This document shows positions 37,278 through 47,106 of a stretch of DNA of 64,000 nucleotides, piece after piece. The translations under genes and the position numbers were made by a program. The notes beneath the pieces were generated by a model. It was given only the letters and a program-made list of their open reading frames with translations, made no database searches and had not been told where the DNA came from. The DNA comes from Lobosporangium transversale (taxonomy: Eukaryota; Mortierellomycota; Mortierellomycetes; Mortierellales; Mortierellaceae), in contig NW_019028996.1 of the NCBI RefSeq assembly GCF_002105155.1, positions 666,001 through 730,000 on the forward strand, written 5' to 3'. Each line of letters starts with the position of its first letter. Position 1 is the stretch's first letter.

Positions 37278-39305
37278 CCAATTAGTCGCCCCAACAAGTA
37301 TAATCAACCAAGTATAATAGTACATTCGTCTTCTCCTCCAATCAGCCGAACGTCATCTCCATCTCGTAAGTGATGTCCATCGAATTACTCTTCATTCTTT
37401 CGCAGTATGCGCTATATTAAGAATTCAATTTAATTAATTAGAGGACTTGGAGGCATCAATGAGGAGAATCACCGATACTTTTTTGCTCAGGAATCACCAG
37501 CGACTATTTTCCTAGTGGAGTATCTTAAACTCATCTCTGGTGGTGCAACAAGGGAGGGAATACGCAAGTTGTCCAAAGGGTCAATCAATCAAGGTCCTTG
37601 ACAACGTATGTGAAAAACTCCATACTGGCGGAGTAGCAGATAGTCTCATTTACATTATTGTTGAAGTACCGAAGCGAGGTATGTCTTTAGTTCTTGTTCG
37701 TGGTCGACTGATGTTTTCGATTTAAGGCTTCAAAACTACCTTCTGAAACTATTCTATTTGTTTATATTTTAACAAACAGTTTCGAAAAGGGATCGAGATC
37801 AGCTAGAGAATGACGAGAGTGATAGGAGTTCCCTCAAAAAGGCCAAGCTAGAAAACATGAGCCTACTGGAGACGATTAGTGCAGCAGGACTTGCCCAAAA
37901 GGCTTTAATAAACGGTGTTCCACGCCTGCGGAGCCTTATGAGTAAAGAACTGGTTTCAATACTTAAAAATATTGGCGCCATGGTGGGAGAGGATAACCAC
38001 TACTATTCAATACCCCAAACTACCACTTCCCTCCAAAACGCATCATTTCAAGAAATCGACGTGATATCCAGCCCTTTGGGGACAAAGCTTTCTGTGATCA
38101 ACATGAATGATCTGTACGTAAGGTCAGCTTTCAAAAAACTCTACGACACGGTCGTCAAGGATTTTTTTATAAATGGAGATGATAGAGAGCCTGCAACCAA
38201 AATTGTTGTCACAGGGACAGCCGGTATAGGGAAATCATCCTTTCTCGTATACTTCGCCATCCGGCTGCTTGCCGTTAGCAATGAGGAAGACCCGCCTATT
38301 ACCATCATCCAGAAAAAGGAAAGTTCAAAGTGCTATGCTTTCGGTGGACGATATGTTGTTCGATATGGGGACATGGAGGATTTCATGCCCTTCCTGCAAC
38401 TACCCAACACTTGGTTCCCAGTCGACAGTGCACCATCACCAGAGCTCACGCAAGCCAGGACTATCTTCTCGGTATCACCAAGAACTTTACTTTCTAGCGC
38501 GAATGGGTACCAAGAAATCATGAAGAGGGTGATATGGAAGTACCACATGGCTCCATGGGAACCGAGAATAATGGGAAAATAGGCGATGCCGAGTCGGAAG
38601 CATTAGAACGCGTTGAGCTTGCTTTATCCAACCTCCGGGATGATGTATCAAATATAATAATACAGTATATGCAGGGCCGGGATTCATTGGAGTTTAGCAG
38701 CCAGATTTTTCACCGTTATCCAACAAACGATCATAAAGGATTCGAATTACGACAGGCTTCTAATGATGTAATGCAAAAGGTGTATACTTTATCGGACGAG
38801 AGTACCCGTGCCAAGGTGTTGAGAATGCTCGTCGATGGTAATCCACTAGGCAAAGGAGTAATGTTCCAAAACTATGTGCAGCGTATACTGCGGCTGGGCG
38901 GTCGTAGCTTTAAGGCCAAGAGCATTGATGATGGCACTGAGATAACTATTGAAGTCGGAGAAGGCCCGAAAACCAAATTCTTTCATACTTAGGATGAATA
39001 TGTGAAGGACGATATGGAAGGATCATTGTGGCTGCCAAAGAGTAAGACCTTTTCTTGTGTGGATATGTCAATAGCTCCGAAATATGTATCTACTCCAGAT
39101 TACGACGAACAAGAAACATGGCATCAAAAGTGAAAACTTCAAGAAGCTTCTGAAAACTCTGCAAGATAAAAAGTGGATTAGCTCCTCTGACGAGATTGCA
39201 TTTATTTTTGTAGTCCCGCAAGACATGGTCGAGGAGTTCAAGAAACAAACTTACAGAACTGGAGCAGATCGTGTGGATCCTACGCCGACAAGACAATCGA
39301 ATTAA
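36839..39305 (+). pseudogene. Crinkler (CRN)-type protein, P-loop ATPase plus nuclease-like tail, decayed
   Basis: CRN proteins pair a ubiquitin-like N-terminal header with variable C-terminal modules and are found in oomycetes and early-diverging fungi. ATG 36839 starts MTTQKIKLFCI; the frame then breaks twice within 130 bp, and the header continues as DDIRASDLVLHHVSI and SEVFGTTPAKKAIHVIVQRP. After introns (one with a 43-nt T-run at 37235-37277) comes FFAQESPATIFLVEYLKLIS, then 37857-38582 with the Walker A motif VVTGTAGIGKSSFLVYF, then a frame change to an alpha-helical stretch that ends in a TAG at 38990-38992. Past this the frame continues with a change near 39084 to YLLQITTNKKHGIKSENFKK and FVVPQDMVEEFKKQ, a nuclease-like C-terminus. 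I count at least four disablements, so the gene is non-functional. Confidence 0.8.
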
Positions 39306-39576
39306 AAAATATCAAGCAACATGTTTTGGCGGTTGATCTGCAAGATGAGCTCTGGAGATGCAGGAAGAAGGCAAGCCAGACGGACAACCCAAATGAAAGT
39401 AGAATTGTGAATCAATAAAGTCAATGTACTCTGATAGAGGAACTAAATCGTGATTGATTTCCTCCCGCATTTGTTTTCACATCTTTCTCATTTTCTCCTC
39501 CACCTCAACTGCACCTTTAACGTTCATTCGAGGTAATTATTCTTGATTCGCTTCTTTAATTGCTTGATTACTTTCA
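39306..39576. other. intergenic; leader-like segment of the following pseudogene
   Basis: The part from about 39490 to 39575 (AACTGCACCTTTAA, GAGGTAATTA, TTCGCTTCTTTAATT) is repeated at 41155-41225. It ends directly at the ATG of the pseudogene and looks like a 5' UTR exon plus first intron of that family. Confidence 0.4.
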
Positions 39577-39578
39577 AC

Positions 39579-40265
39579 ATGCCTAAATCTCAGTTGAACT
39601 TTTCAAATGAACTACATTGGATCCGCAATGAAGACGAAGAACACTAACGTTGCTCCCGTTTACTGGATATAGGTGGCTTTACGGAGGAGGAGCTACGAAA
39701 GCTTCGCTGTACTTTCGAAACATGGAAGATTAATAAGGCTCAACTGCGTTAGTGAATGGTTCAGAACCATTTGCAAGTGGTTCCATTAATAATAATATTC
39801 ATTTGTTCGTTTGAAAATCATGTGTCCCAATCTTCTGTTGGTTTATAGAATGACATGCTAATATAACGTAACCTTTTAATTTTGTATTCATTTAGTCCTA
39901 ACGCTGAATCGAAGCTTCAGAAACGTCGGCGGATCAAAGCTGACCGTCCTGATGTCATCATTAAGCTTCGAGGATATGAGGCTTTTTTCGGTGAAGTAAC
40001 AGGTCCTTCACAGGCAAGCAACATCTCTAAACGCGCTTGGGATACTTTCAGATGGGCGCGTTCGCAAAGTCATTTCTGGAAAATGGCAACGATATTGCTC
40101 CCATCACCCAAGTGATCTACACCTCTGGATCATACATTCGCCTGAACGTTAATTAAATAGGCAAATATGTCACACAAGTATCTCTCAATGACATTCTTCT
40201 CCAAATGTTATCGGATCAGGTTATTTTAAATCGAAAGAAGAATGGACTGCTGATCTGCAACCAGA
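39579..40265 (+). pseudogene. decayed paralog of the orphan gene at 43170-45739
   Basis: It starts at an ATG with MPKSQLNFSNELHWIRNEDE, matching the start of the 43170 gene (HMNFSKEELHWIRNEDK). An internal deletion and a stop follow, then IGGFTEEELRKLRCTFETWK, again matching. The middle of the gene is lost. The 39882-40115 part (RPDVIIKLRGYEAFFGEVTG; SKRAWDTFRWA) and its frameshifted continuation (ITQVIYTSGSYIRLN; KYVTQVSLNDILLQML) correspond distantly to the C-terminal domain of the 43170 gene. Stops and frameshifts make it a pseudogene. Confidence 0.6.
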
Positions 40266-40344
40266 GGAAATAAACATCCGCCTTTGAACTTAAAATCACT
40301 TAATTCCTATATATAATTCACATGATAATAAATATTTTTTGAGG

Positions 40345-40900
40345 GTTCCTATTCGTGTGCGAAAAGACATGTAGATATCCATGGTTTCACGTTTTCTGAC
40401 GAAGGTCAGTTTCCGTAGTAAAGTAATAAGTGCACCAAGACAGAGTATATGACTAATCTAGGCAACCATTTCATAATTAGTTTTGCAATACTTGGTAAAA
40501 ACGAGAGCACGACACAGAGACACTCAAAACTCACAAAACCCTCAGGTTATTTGTATTTTTCAATTACGAATCCAACGGCCATAGAATCGCTACCAGTTAC
40601 ATTTTCAGAAAAAAAAAATTTTTTTAAAGGAAAAGCGGGCAGGTGGTGGAAAATAGTGAATTTTCGATACTCTACGGCCATTTACTCAAGAACTGCCTCT
40701 CACGGTTCGGGTGCTATAATCTATTGGGTGTGTCAAAAATGGCATAATTTTGGTTTTTTTATACTTCCAATACTTTGTACAAGTGCTACTCCATGAATCC
40801 TGAACGGACCTCCTTAGGACCTATTTTAAACGAAAGACAATAAGCTCTTCTACCGACCATCCCAAAGACATCTGCTTTCCAGCGCTCTATCAGGAATATC
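40345..40900 (+). repeat. MULE 3' terminal repeat, copy B (isolated)
   Basis: Colinear with copy C (59150-59720): TTTCACGTTTTCTGACGAA, AATTAGTTTTGCAATACTT, ATTTACTCAAGA, TGTGTCAAAAATGGCATA and GTGCTACTCCATG occur in the same order. No transposase lies beside it, so it is a solo or truncated end. Confidence 0.7.
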
Positions 40901-41154
40901 GTTATTGATTTATATCTGAGAGTTGAGCAAGAACAAACGATTTGTGTTATTTTTTTTTTGACGAACACGTGAAGACGGAAAAAAAAAAAAAAAAAAAAAG
41001 AATGACGTATAAGAATCACTTTCATTATTCCCCTTAAAGTCGCACATTTAAAAGAATTCTTCGTTTCCTCAAAGTGTCTAATCATCCTTTCTTTCGTCCC
41101 ATTTTCCCCTCTTTTACTTGATTAACCCTCGCAATCTTTGTTTACACATTTTTC

Positions 41155-41225
41155 TCCTGCAACACAACTGCACCTTTATTTGAGGTAATTAATCTTAATT
41201 CGCTTCTTTAATTGATTGATTATTG
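41155..41225 (+). repeat. detached copy of the orphan-family 5' leader
   Basis: CAACACAACTGCACCTTTAT, GAGGTAATTAATC and TTCGCTTCTTTAATTGATTG match 39490-39570, which lies directly upstream of the pseudogene ATG. Here the segment is 1.9 kb upstream of the ATG at 43170, so the first intron of that gene may have been expanded. Confidence 0.45.
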
Positions 41226-41530
41226 GCTGAAGACTTGATTTCGCGTTAAATTTCTTCCATTGCCACTCCGCTTCTCTTTTACGCTCTCTCAGCACACCAC
41301 TCTCTCACTTTTTTTTTTTTTTTTTTTACCTCACTCTGTACACGTTTATCTTTCTCCCTCATTACGTGCCTTTTACATTCACTGCTCTCTTTGCATTCCT
41401 TCTTTTTTCACCCTCACAATTCTTCTCGTTTTCTTTGCGCACTAATTTATTTTTTTCCTTTTCCTCTACGTCTATTTATTTTTTCTCACCCTTCGCACAC
41501 CATTTCTCAATCACACACCCATCTGGGTAT

Positions 41531-41627
41531 CAGTGCTCCTATTTCAACTGAAATTTTGTCAATTATGATGTTTCAGATTAAAAAAATAAATATCAATTGA
41601 CAAATTTCAGTTCGAATAGAAGCACTG
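41531..41627. mobile_element. 97-bp hAT-type MITE with intact 8-bp target-site duplication
   Basis: Near-perfect terminal inverted repeats of about 33 bp (CAGTGCTCCTATTTCAACTG at the left end, the matching complement at the right) flank a 30-bp AT-rich centre. The element is flanked by CTGGGTAT on both sides (41523-41530 and 41628-41635). An 8-bp duplication and a CAGTG end are the signature of hAT elements. Confidence 0.85.
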
Positions 41628-41910
41628 CTGGGTATTTACTCTCTCGCGCGCCTTGTTCGTTCTACTTTACTGCCACCTCCTCGCTCAACATCCTTATCAT
41701 CTTTGCACTTTCAAATGAAATTACTTGACGTTATAACGCCTTGGAAATAACTCACTTTATTCTATAACCAAATTGTTAGACCCGTTTCAGCACTCTCATC
41801 ACCTTCTACGCTTAATCGTCACACTATCGTACAAGTACACGGTTGTTTTTTTTTATTTTTTTTTTATTTGTTATTTTACTTATTATTTTGTTTTCATTCT
41901 TGCAAGGCAG

Positions 41911-42360
41911 CACCTCGTGCCACTTCGATGTTTTATCGTTGAGGCATCTGTCGAAACCACTCCAGCTATTTGATACATTTCCTCCTTAGCCTACTCAATT
42001 AGTGTAATTGAGGTAGCTGCTCAAAGTTGAAGCTAATCGCTTGGCTGTTGTGCGCTCGCTGTCTTGTTTAGTGATAACACCTCGTGCCTTCTTGATGTTT
42101 TATCATTAGGGCATCATGTCTAAACCACCTTGGCCTTTTGACGCGTTTCCACCTTGGTCTACTCAATTAGTGTAACTGAGGAAGTTCTGAAGTAGAAATC
42201 AAACTCTTGGCTCCTGTGCCCTCGTTATCACTAAAGCACCTCGTCTCATCTTGATGTTTATCATGGTGGGATCATGTCAAAACCACTCCAGCCATTAGTG
42301 TATTTGAGGAAGCTGCTCAAAGCACTTGGCTCTTGTGTGCTCGCTGGTCTTATTGCTTTT
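41911..42360. repeat. degenerate tandem repeat, three units of about 105-168 bp
   Basis: Units start at about 41911, 42079 and 42237 with CACCTCGTGCC / CACCTCGTCTC. Each then has TTGATGTTT(TA)TCAT, AAACCACTCCAGC or a variant, ATTAGTGTAA, and CTTGGCTCTTGTG. The units differ by many substitutions and short deletions, and the third is shortened. Confidence 0.7.
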
Positions 42361-42855
42361 AAATTCTTTTGTTGTGGAAACAATCCAATCCGTTTGATTA
42401 CTGTTCTTATTGATTAATGTACAACACTAGGATACCTGTCAGAGAGAGATAATCTCTGAGTGCACGTTTTGTAGATTTTCCACTGATTTAATATGTGTAA
42501 ATCGTGTAAACAATGGTCACTCACATGGACAAGGGAGGTTGGGATTAAGATGACGTCATTACGGCAAGAACTAATGATAATCTTGATGCGATCTAATAGC
42601 TAATGCAAGCAAACAGATGCTGCGCAATCCGCAGCAAGACCAGATGACTCATCCGCATGACTCCAAATTGACCAATGATATTCCGGAAGACAAACAAGAG
42701 GAGAGTACCCGATCCGATGCCAAGACTACGACTAGTAATCAATCATCAAACGAGGAAGACTCTGCCACCTCAACCAAGACATATAATAGTCTAGAAGTAC
42801 CATCTCATATCAAGTAGCAATAAACACCTTATCTTTACTATACTTGCTTCCCTCA

Positions 42856-42965
42856 CCTTTGCCCACATATTTCCCTTGATCCTTTGCCCACATATTTCCC
42901 TTGATCCTTTGCCCACATACTTCTCTTAATCCCTTGCCCACTTACTTCTCTTGATCCCTTGCACA
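42856..42965. repeat. minisatellite with about 31-bp units
   Basis: Four successive units built on CCTTTGCCCACATATTTC followed by CCTTGAT, with later units changing to CCTTGCCCACTTACTTC and TCTTGATCC. A related fragment recurs around 43040-43070. Confidence 0.8.
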
Positions 42966-43169
42966 CTACCTGGTTAGTTACCTAGTCTTCCTCTAGTCTG
43001 GCTTTATTGCACATCATATCTTTACTATAATTTGCTTCCTCCATCCTTGACCACACTTCTCTTGTTCCTTGAACCCAACTGGTTAGTTACCTTTCTTGTA
43101 AGCTGACTTTATTACAATATCTCTGCAATCACTATCAATTTTTTGCAAAAATTATTAGGTACTTTCAAT

Positions 43170-45739
43170 ATGCCTAAAGCCCACATGAACTTTTCTAAAG
43201 AGGAACTACATTGGATCCGCAATGAAGACAAGATATCTCCCGAAATATACTTCAAAAAATTCAGATCAGGCGCTCTTAAATCTCACGAAGAACACCAGCG
43301 TTACTCCCGTTTACTGGGTATAGGTGGTTTTACGGAGGAGGAACTAGGAAAGCTTCGTAATGCTTTCGAATCATGGAAAATTAACAAGGCTGCTCAATTC
43401 TGGATGGATCGCAGTTCAAGAGATTCACAAATCAGAACAGCAGCTGTGTTAGTAAAGGGTTCGGAGGCATTCGCAAGCGGTTCCATTAATAGAAACAAAT
43501 GGGATGAACTGGATGCGCAAGACGAGGAGCAAGGTATGCTTTTGGAACTGTGCCTATTTTTTCATATGATTTTTTTCTTCTTTTTTTTAACTCCTTATGA
43601 CAATAGTTAGCCGCAAGCGTCCACAGGAAATCTTTAGAAACAGCAACAAACTGTCAAAGTCACAACGGAGCTATGGTGAGTGCCTTTATGGATTGGCTGA
43701 AGTATTACTGTTTGTATTAATATTGTTATTATTAATTATTGTCATTATTAATTATTATAACTGACGGTTTTGCCCATATTCTGTAATAGCAGCAGAGACT
43801 GGATTGAAGGAAAATAAATACGTGGGACATTCCGATACGTACACTGAGGTAGATGGTTCAAGTCCGCAGATCGATGAGCAAATTCCTTCTTCAGGTAAAA
43901 TGATGCGAAATATATTTATATGCAAATAAGTATAGTATGGTCTTTAATTATAGTATTTGCCAATTAGATACGGCAGCGACAACCACGACCGCTCCTACCA
44001 AGCTCGACAAGGTAATGATTGCGTCGACAGCTGCTCCGAGGACTAAGGTAAATGCGCATTGAATATGTTAATACATTTTTCGACCTGAAGTGTAATACCA
44101 TGTTTTATCATATAAGTCAACCGGTTGACTGTTTATTTTATGAACCAACTGTGCTTATGAAGTCTGCGAAGCCATATAATGGACACAAACTAACTGCTTC
44201 TTAACAATCTTGCTAGAATGCCAAAAAGCAATCTGAGGATGAGATAGAAGCAGAATTAAGCAAGCGGCGCAGGGTTAGCTTCGGTTCTACAGTCTCCACC
44301 ACAACAACAACCTCTGGCTCACTCTACTCATACCATGGATCGGAGACGTCCTCAGAGTCGGATAGGTATGTCTACCACTTTCTTGGAGGGAGTGGCCGAG
44401 AGGACTCCATACTCGAAACATCATGGATGTACAATGGTGTCGACATCAGCAAGGACCTAATGACATTCCGAGATCGCATAGTTCGAGAGAACTATGGGAT
44501 CTCGCGGCCCCATGAGATGCTGTACGTTTTATTTTATTATTTCATTCTTTGCCTTGCAGCGCCTTTCCTCTTCTATCTTGTACTAAAGACTACTGACCGC
44601 GTTGTCTGATAGCGTTATCAACTTTATCTTCCTTCTGGAGTCGGAGAACCAGATTTGGGGCTTGCAGGGGGAGGTCCAAGACCATGTTTGGGAGTCCATG
44701 TGGGACTCTGTGGGCAAGAAAAAGATCAATAACTTCAAGTCTACCATGATCATTGAGTGCCACAAATGGGCAGCGCTGGCAGCAAGTAACAACTTCGACG
44801 AGTACTCAAAGCTTTTGAGAAGCAACCCTCCCTGTTTTCCTCTTCTCCACCAGGCCCTGCTGCAGCTGATCTCGTCGCAACAGCTATGGACATTTCCTAG
44901 CCTTGAGAATGAGGCAACTTTTATTCGATACCTCATCGACCCCTGCTTGAATGTGACATTTGGGTCGATCAAGCATACGAGCAGCAAGTGGTATGTAATG
45001 TTCTAAGCCTTGTGTTGTGAATATCTTTTGTTCAAGAAGTCGCTAATGCTCTCTTCCTTATATTTTAAAAGGACAACTGTGCTGGATGAAACAAGAGGGC
45101 AAGATTCGCGCCTCCTCTTCCCAGACTTTTCTCTTGTGACCCAACTTCGCGACCATTCATGTTCCTTGGTTCATATGGAGGGCAAGACCGCTGCTAATAA
45201 GGGCTTGTCACAGATATGGGACGACCTTACCAAGCTGGGACAGGAACTGAAGCACTCTCTTGATGCTATGATCGTTCTGGAGCCCAGTGGTCCTGTGTCA
45301 GTCATAGGGATTCTTCTTAAAGGTAGGATGGTGCCTCATGTACCTTTATGTTGATTTCATTGCTAATATCGGCTCTTCTGTCTGTAGGATACAACTTGGA
45401 GTTCTATGAGATGACCATACAGGCTGAGGGAGTATATATTTTTAAAAAGTATGCAGATTGCTACTTGTTCAACAAAGCTGAGAACATGTTCCCACTTTGT
45501 AGGCTCCTTGAAATCCTTGAGACAACAAAGGTACATGGTTTAAATAAATTGTGATAGCGAATGAAGGCCGTATTAAATCAAAACTTGATAGTATTAACTC
45601 CACTCTGTAGATCATGGTAGAGAGAACTCTTATGAATCTGCGAGCCGTCAAGATTGCACCATCAGATTCACCACTGGTACCTTTTAGTTGGCTTAGACCG
45701 TCTTTCGTCAAGCCAAGAAGGATATTGTTGCCAGATTAG
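43170..45739 (+). CDS. orphan fungal protein with PD...ExK-like C-terminal domain
   Basis: ATG 43170 opens exon 1 (HMNFSKEELHWIRNEDKISP; IGGFTEEELGKLRNAFESWK), followed by several short linker exons (Ser/Thr/Lys-rich, KKQSEDEIEAELSKRRRVSF), then EDSILETSWMYNGVDISKDL, FIFLLESENQIWGLQGEVQD, FKSTMIIECHKWAALAASNN, an exon with LLFPDFSLVTQLRDHSCSLV followed directly by HMEGKTAANKGLSQIWDDLT, another with GYNLEFYEMTIQAEGVYIFK, and the terminal exon ending in TAG 45737-45739. All exons are open and joined by GT-AG introns. The PDFSL...HMEGK spacing fits the PD-(D/E)xK nuclease signature, but I cannot prove the fold. I recognise the family only as an orphan one. No gene symbol can be given. Confidence 0.6.
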
Positions 45740-46245
45740 AGTGTTCCTGTCAATAAAGTTCCATGGAAACTAACAACATCAGTCAATGATATACAAGCTA
45801 AGCTGCCGTTGTACTGTCGTCACCTAAAGCCAATCAATAATTTCAAAATATTGACATTGTCATTCCTTTCTCCAATTTGATCTTCCTTGTTGACAATGTA
45901 TAGTGCGTGCCAAAACTGATGCATTTTTCAACATTTATTTCTCATTCTCCTTCTTCTTCTTTATGATCTTCCCTGCCACCACCATTTCTCATTCCCATTT
46001 GTCTCACCTCCATGTATTCTCATCGTCATCGCCATCAGTGGCCTAATTAGCATTTAAATGCAATTTGCTTTCAGCCACTCATTGCATCTATAACGGCAAT
46101 TAGCAACTTCCTGTTTTTATTTATTCCTGTTACTTCTCCTTTACCCTAACGATGTTCCCTCTTTTAGCCTTATATAGCTCCCTCATCCTCTTCGGCATAC
46201 CGCAGTATAGTTTGTGTAATAATTCAGGAGGGATATGTGTCCATA
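45740..46245. other. intergenic, with a segment repeated at 60545-60600
   Basis: TGACATTGTCATTCCTTTCT and CAATTTGATCTTCCTTGTTG at 45854-45894 are near-copies of CGACATTCTCATTCCTTTCC and CAATTTGATCTTGCTTGTCG at about 60569-60608. The meaning is unknown; it may be a shared 3' flank. No gene. Confidence 0.4.
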
Positions 46246-46440
46246 TGCAAGCAAAATCACTATAATAATTTTGTGCAACATAGTATTTCGCCCATATTTC
46301 TAGAGCATTCCTTGCAACAGGACATTAACTAGTATAAATAGGTCTACTTTTCTATTTAGTTCTGTAGCATAGTTCCCCCTGAATAAAGATACCTTTATTG
46401 CACCCTTAGATCCCCCTAGAACACTACCTTGACTTTTGCA
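46246..46440 (+). repeat. solo LTR of the Ty3/gypsy element, with TSD
   Basis: 195 bp, TG...CA ends, TATAAATA and AATAAA signals in plus orientation. It is flanked by CCATA on both sides (46241-46245 and 46441-46445), a 5-bp target-site duplication, so it is the product of LTR-LTR recombination after a real insertion. Confidence 0.9.
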
Positions 46441-46550
46441 CCATACGTCTTAGACTCTCTCCCAGAGGTCCCCCATATTCTTTGGCTTGTCTGGATAATA
46501 ATCCAACTGCACCTTCATGTATGCCCATATATTTTCTATTGGTTGATGAC

Positions 46551-46648
46551 CAGTGCTCCTATTCGGTTTAAAATTTTGTCAATTGATATTTATTTTTTTA
46601 ATCTGAAACATCATAATTGACAAAATTTTAAACCGAATAGGAGCGCTG
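46551..46648. mobile_element. 98-bp hAT-type MITE, second copy
   Basis: Same family as 41531-41627 in the opposite orientation. The terminal inverted repeats (CAGTGCTCCTATTCGGTTT and complement) are nearly perfect over about 35 bp, and the 30-bp centre is the reverse complement of the centre of copy 1. No 8-bp duplication remains visible here (TTGATGAC versus TCATACAT). Confidence 0.85.
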
Positions 46649-46697
46649 TCATACATCTCTACTTACAATTAACATTCCACATCGTTTAGTATTTATT

Positions 46698-46887
46698 ATG
46701 AGGAGACTTTCTATGGAAAAGGTACAAAATGCTCGGCCTTACTTCGACAAGGGAAGTCTACAAGCGAAGTGGCAAGGAAACTTGGTATCTCTATTCCATC
46801 GGCAATAAGGATCAGGAGTGACGTCAAGGACAATATTCCTAAATCCAGAATGGGCAGACCCTCATTGGTTTCTCCTGCTACCAAGAG
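46698..46887 (+). pseudogene. Tc1-like transposase N-terminus, cut by the gypsy LTR
   Basis: After a frame change near 46725 the plus strand reads LLRQGKSTSEVARKLGISIP, then RSDVKDNIPKSRMGRPSLVS and PATK, an HTH domain typical of Tc1-type transposases. The frame is then interrupted by the LTR that starts at 46888. No continuation was found at the far side of the retroelement. Confidence 0.65.
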
Positions 46888-47082
46888 TGCAAAAGTCAAG
46901 GTAGTGTTCTAGGGGGATCTAAGGGTGCAATAAAGGTATCTTTATTCAGGGGGAACTATGCTACAGAACTAGATAGAAAAGTAGACCTATTTATACTAGT
47001 TAATATCCTGTTGCAAGGAATGCTCTACAAATATGGGCGAAATACTATGTTGCACAAAATTATTATAGTGATTTCGCTTGCA
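46888..47082 (-). repeat. 3' LTR of gypsy copy 1
   Basis: 195 bp, TGCA at both ends, TATAAATA-type box and AATAAA on the minus strand. A purine tract (GACGGGAAGGA) directly precedes it on the minus strand and is the likely polypurine tract. Confidence 0.9.
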
Positions 47083-47106
47083 TCCTTCCCGTCATGAAGA
47101 AACCTA

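Larger units (their letters stand above)
41636..43169. other. intergenic or long first intron of the following gene, holding two repeat arrays
   Basis: No gene is supported; a 66-codon ORF at 42617-42817 has only charged low-complexity residues. Contains the degenerate 160-170-bp repeat at 41911-42360 and the 31-bp-type repeat at 42856-42965. Confidence 0.4.

Noticed and set aside
42617-42817. 66-codon ORF
   Set aside because: Charged low-complexity, lies in a repeat-rich stretch, no paralog seen.
46698-46887. Domesticated HTH gene
   Set aside because: The frame is shifted near its start and cut by an LTR; it is a Tc1 remnant.
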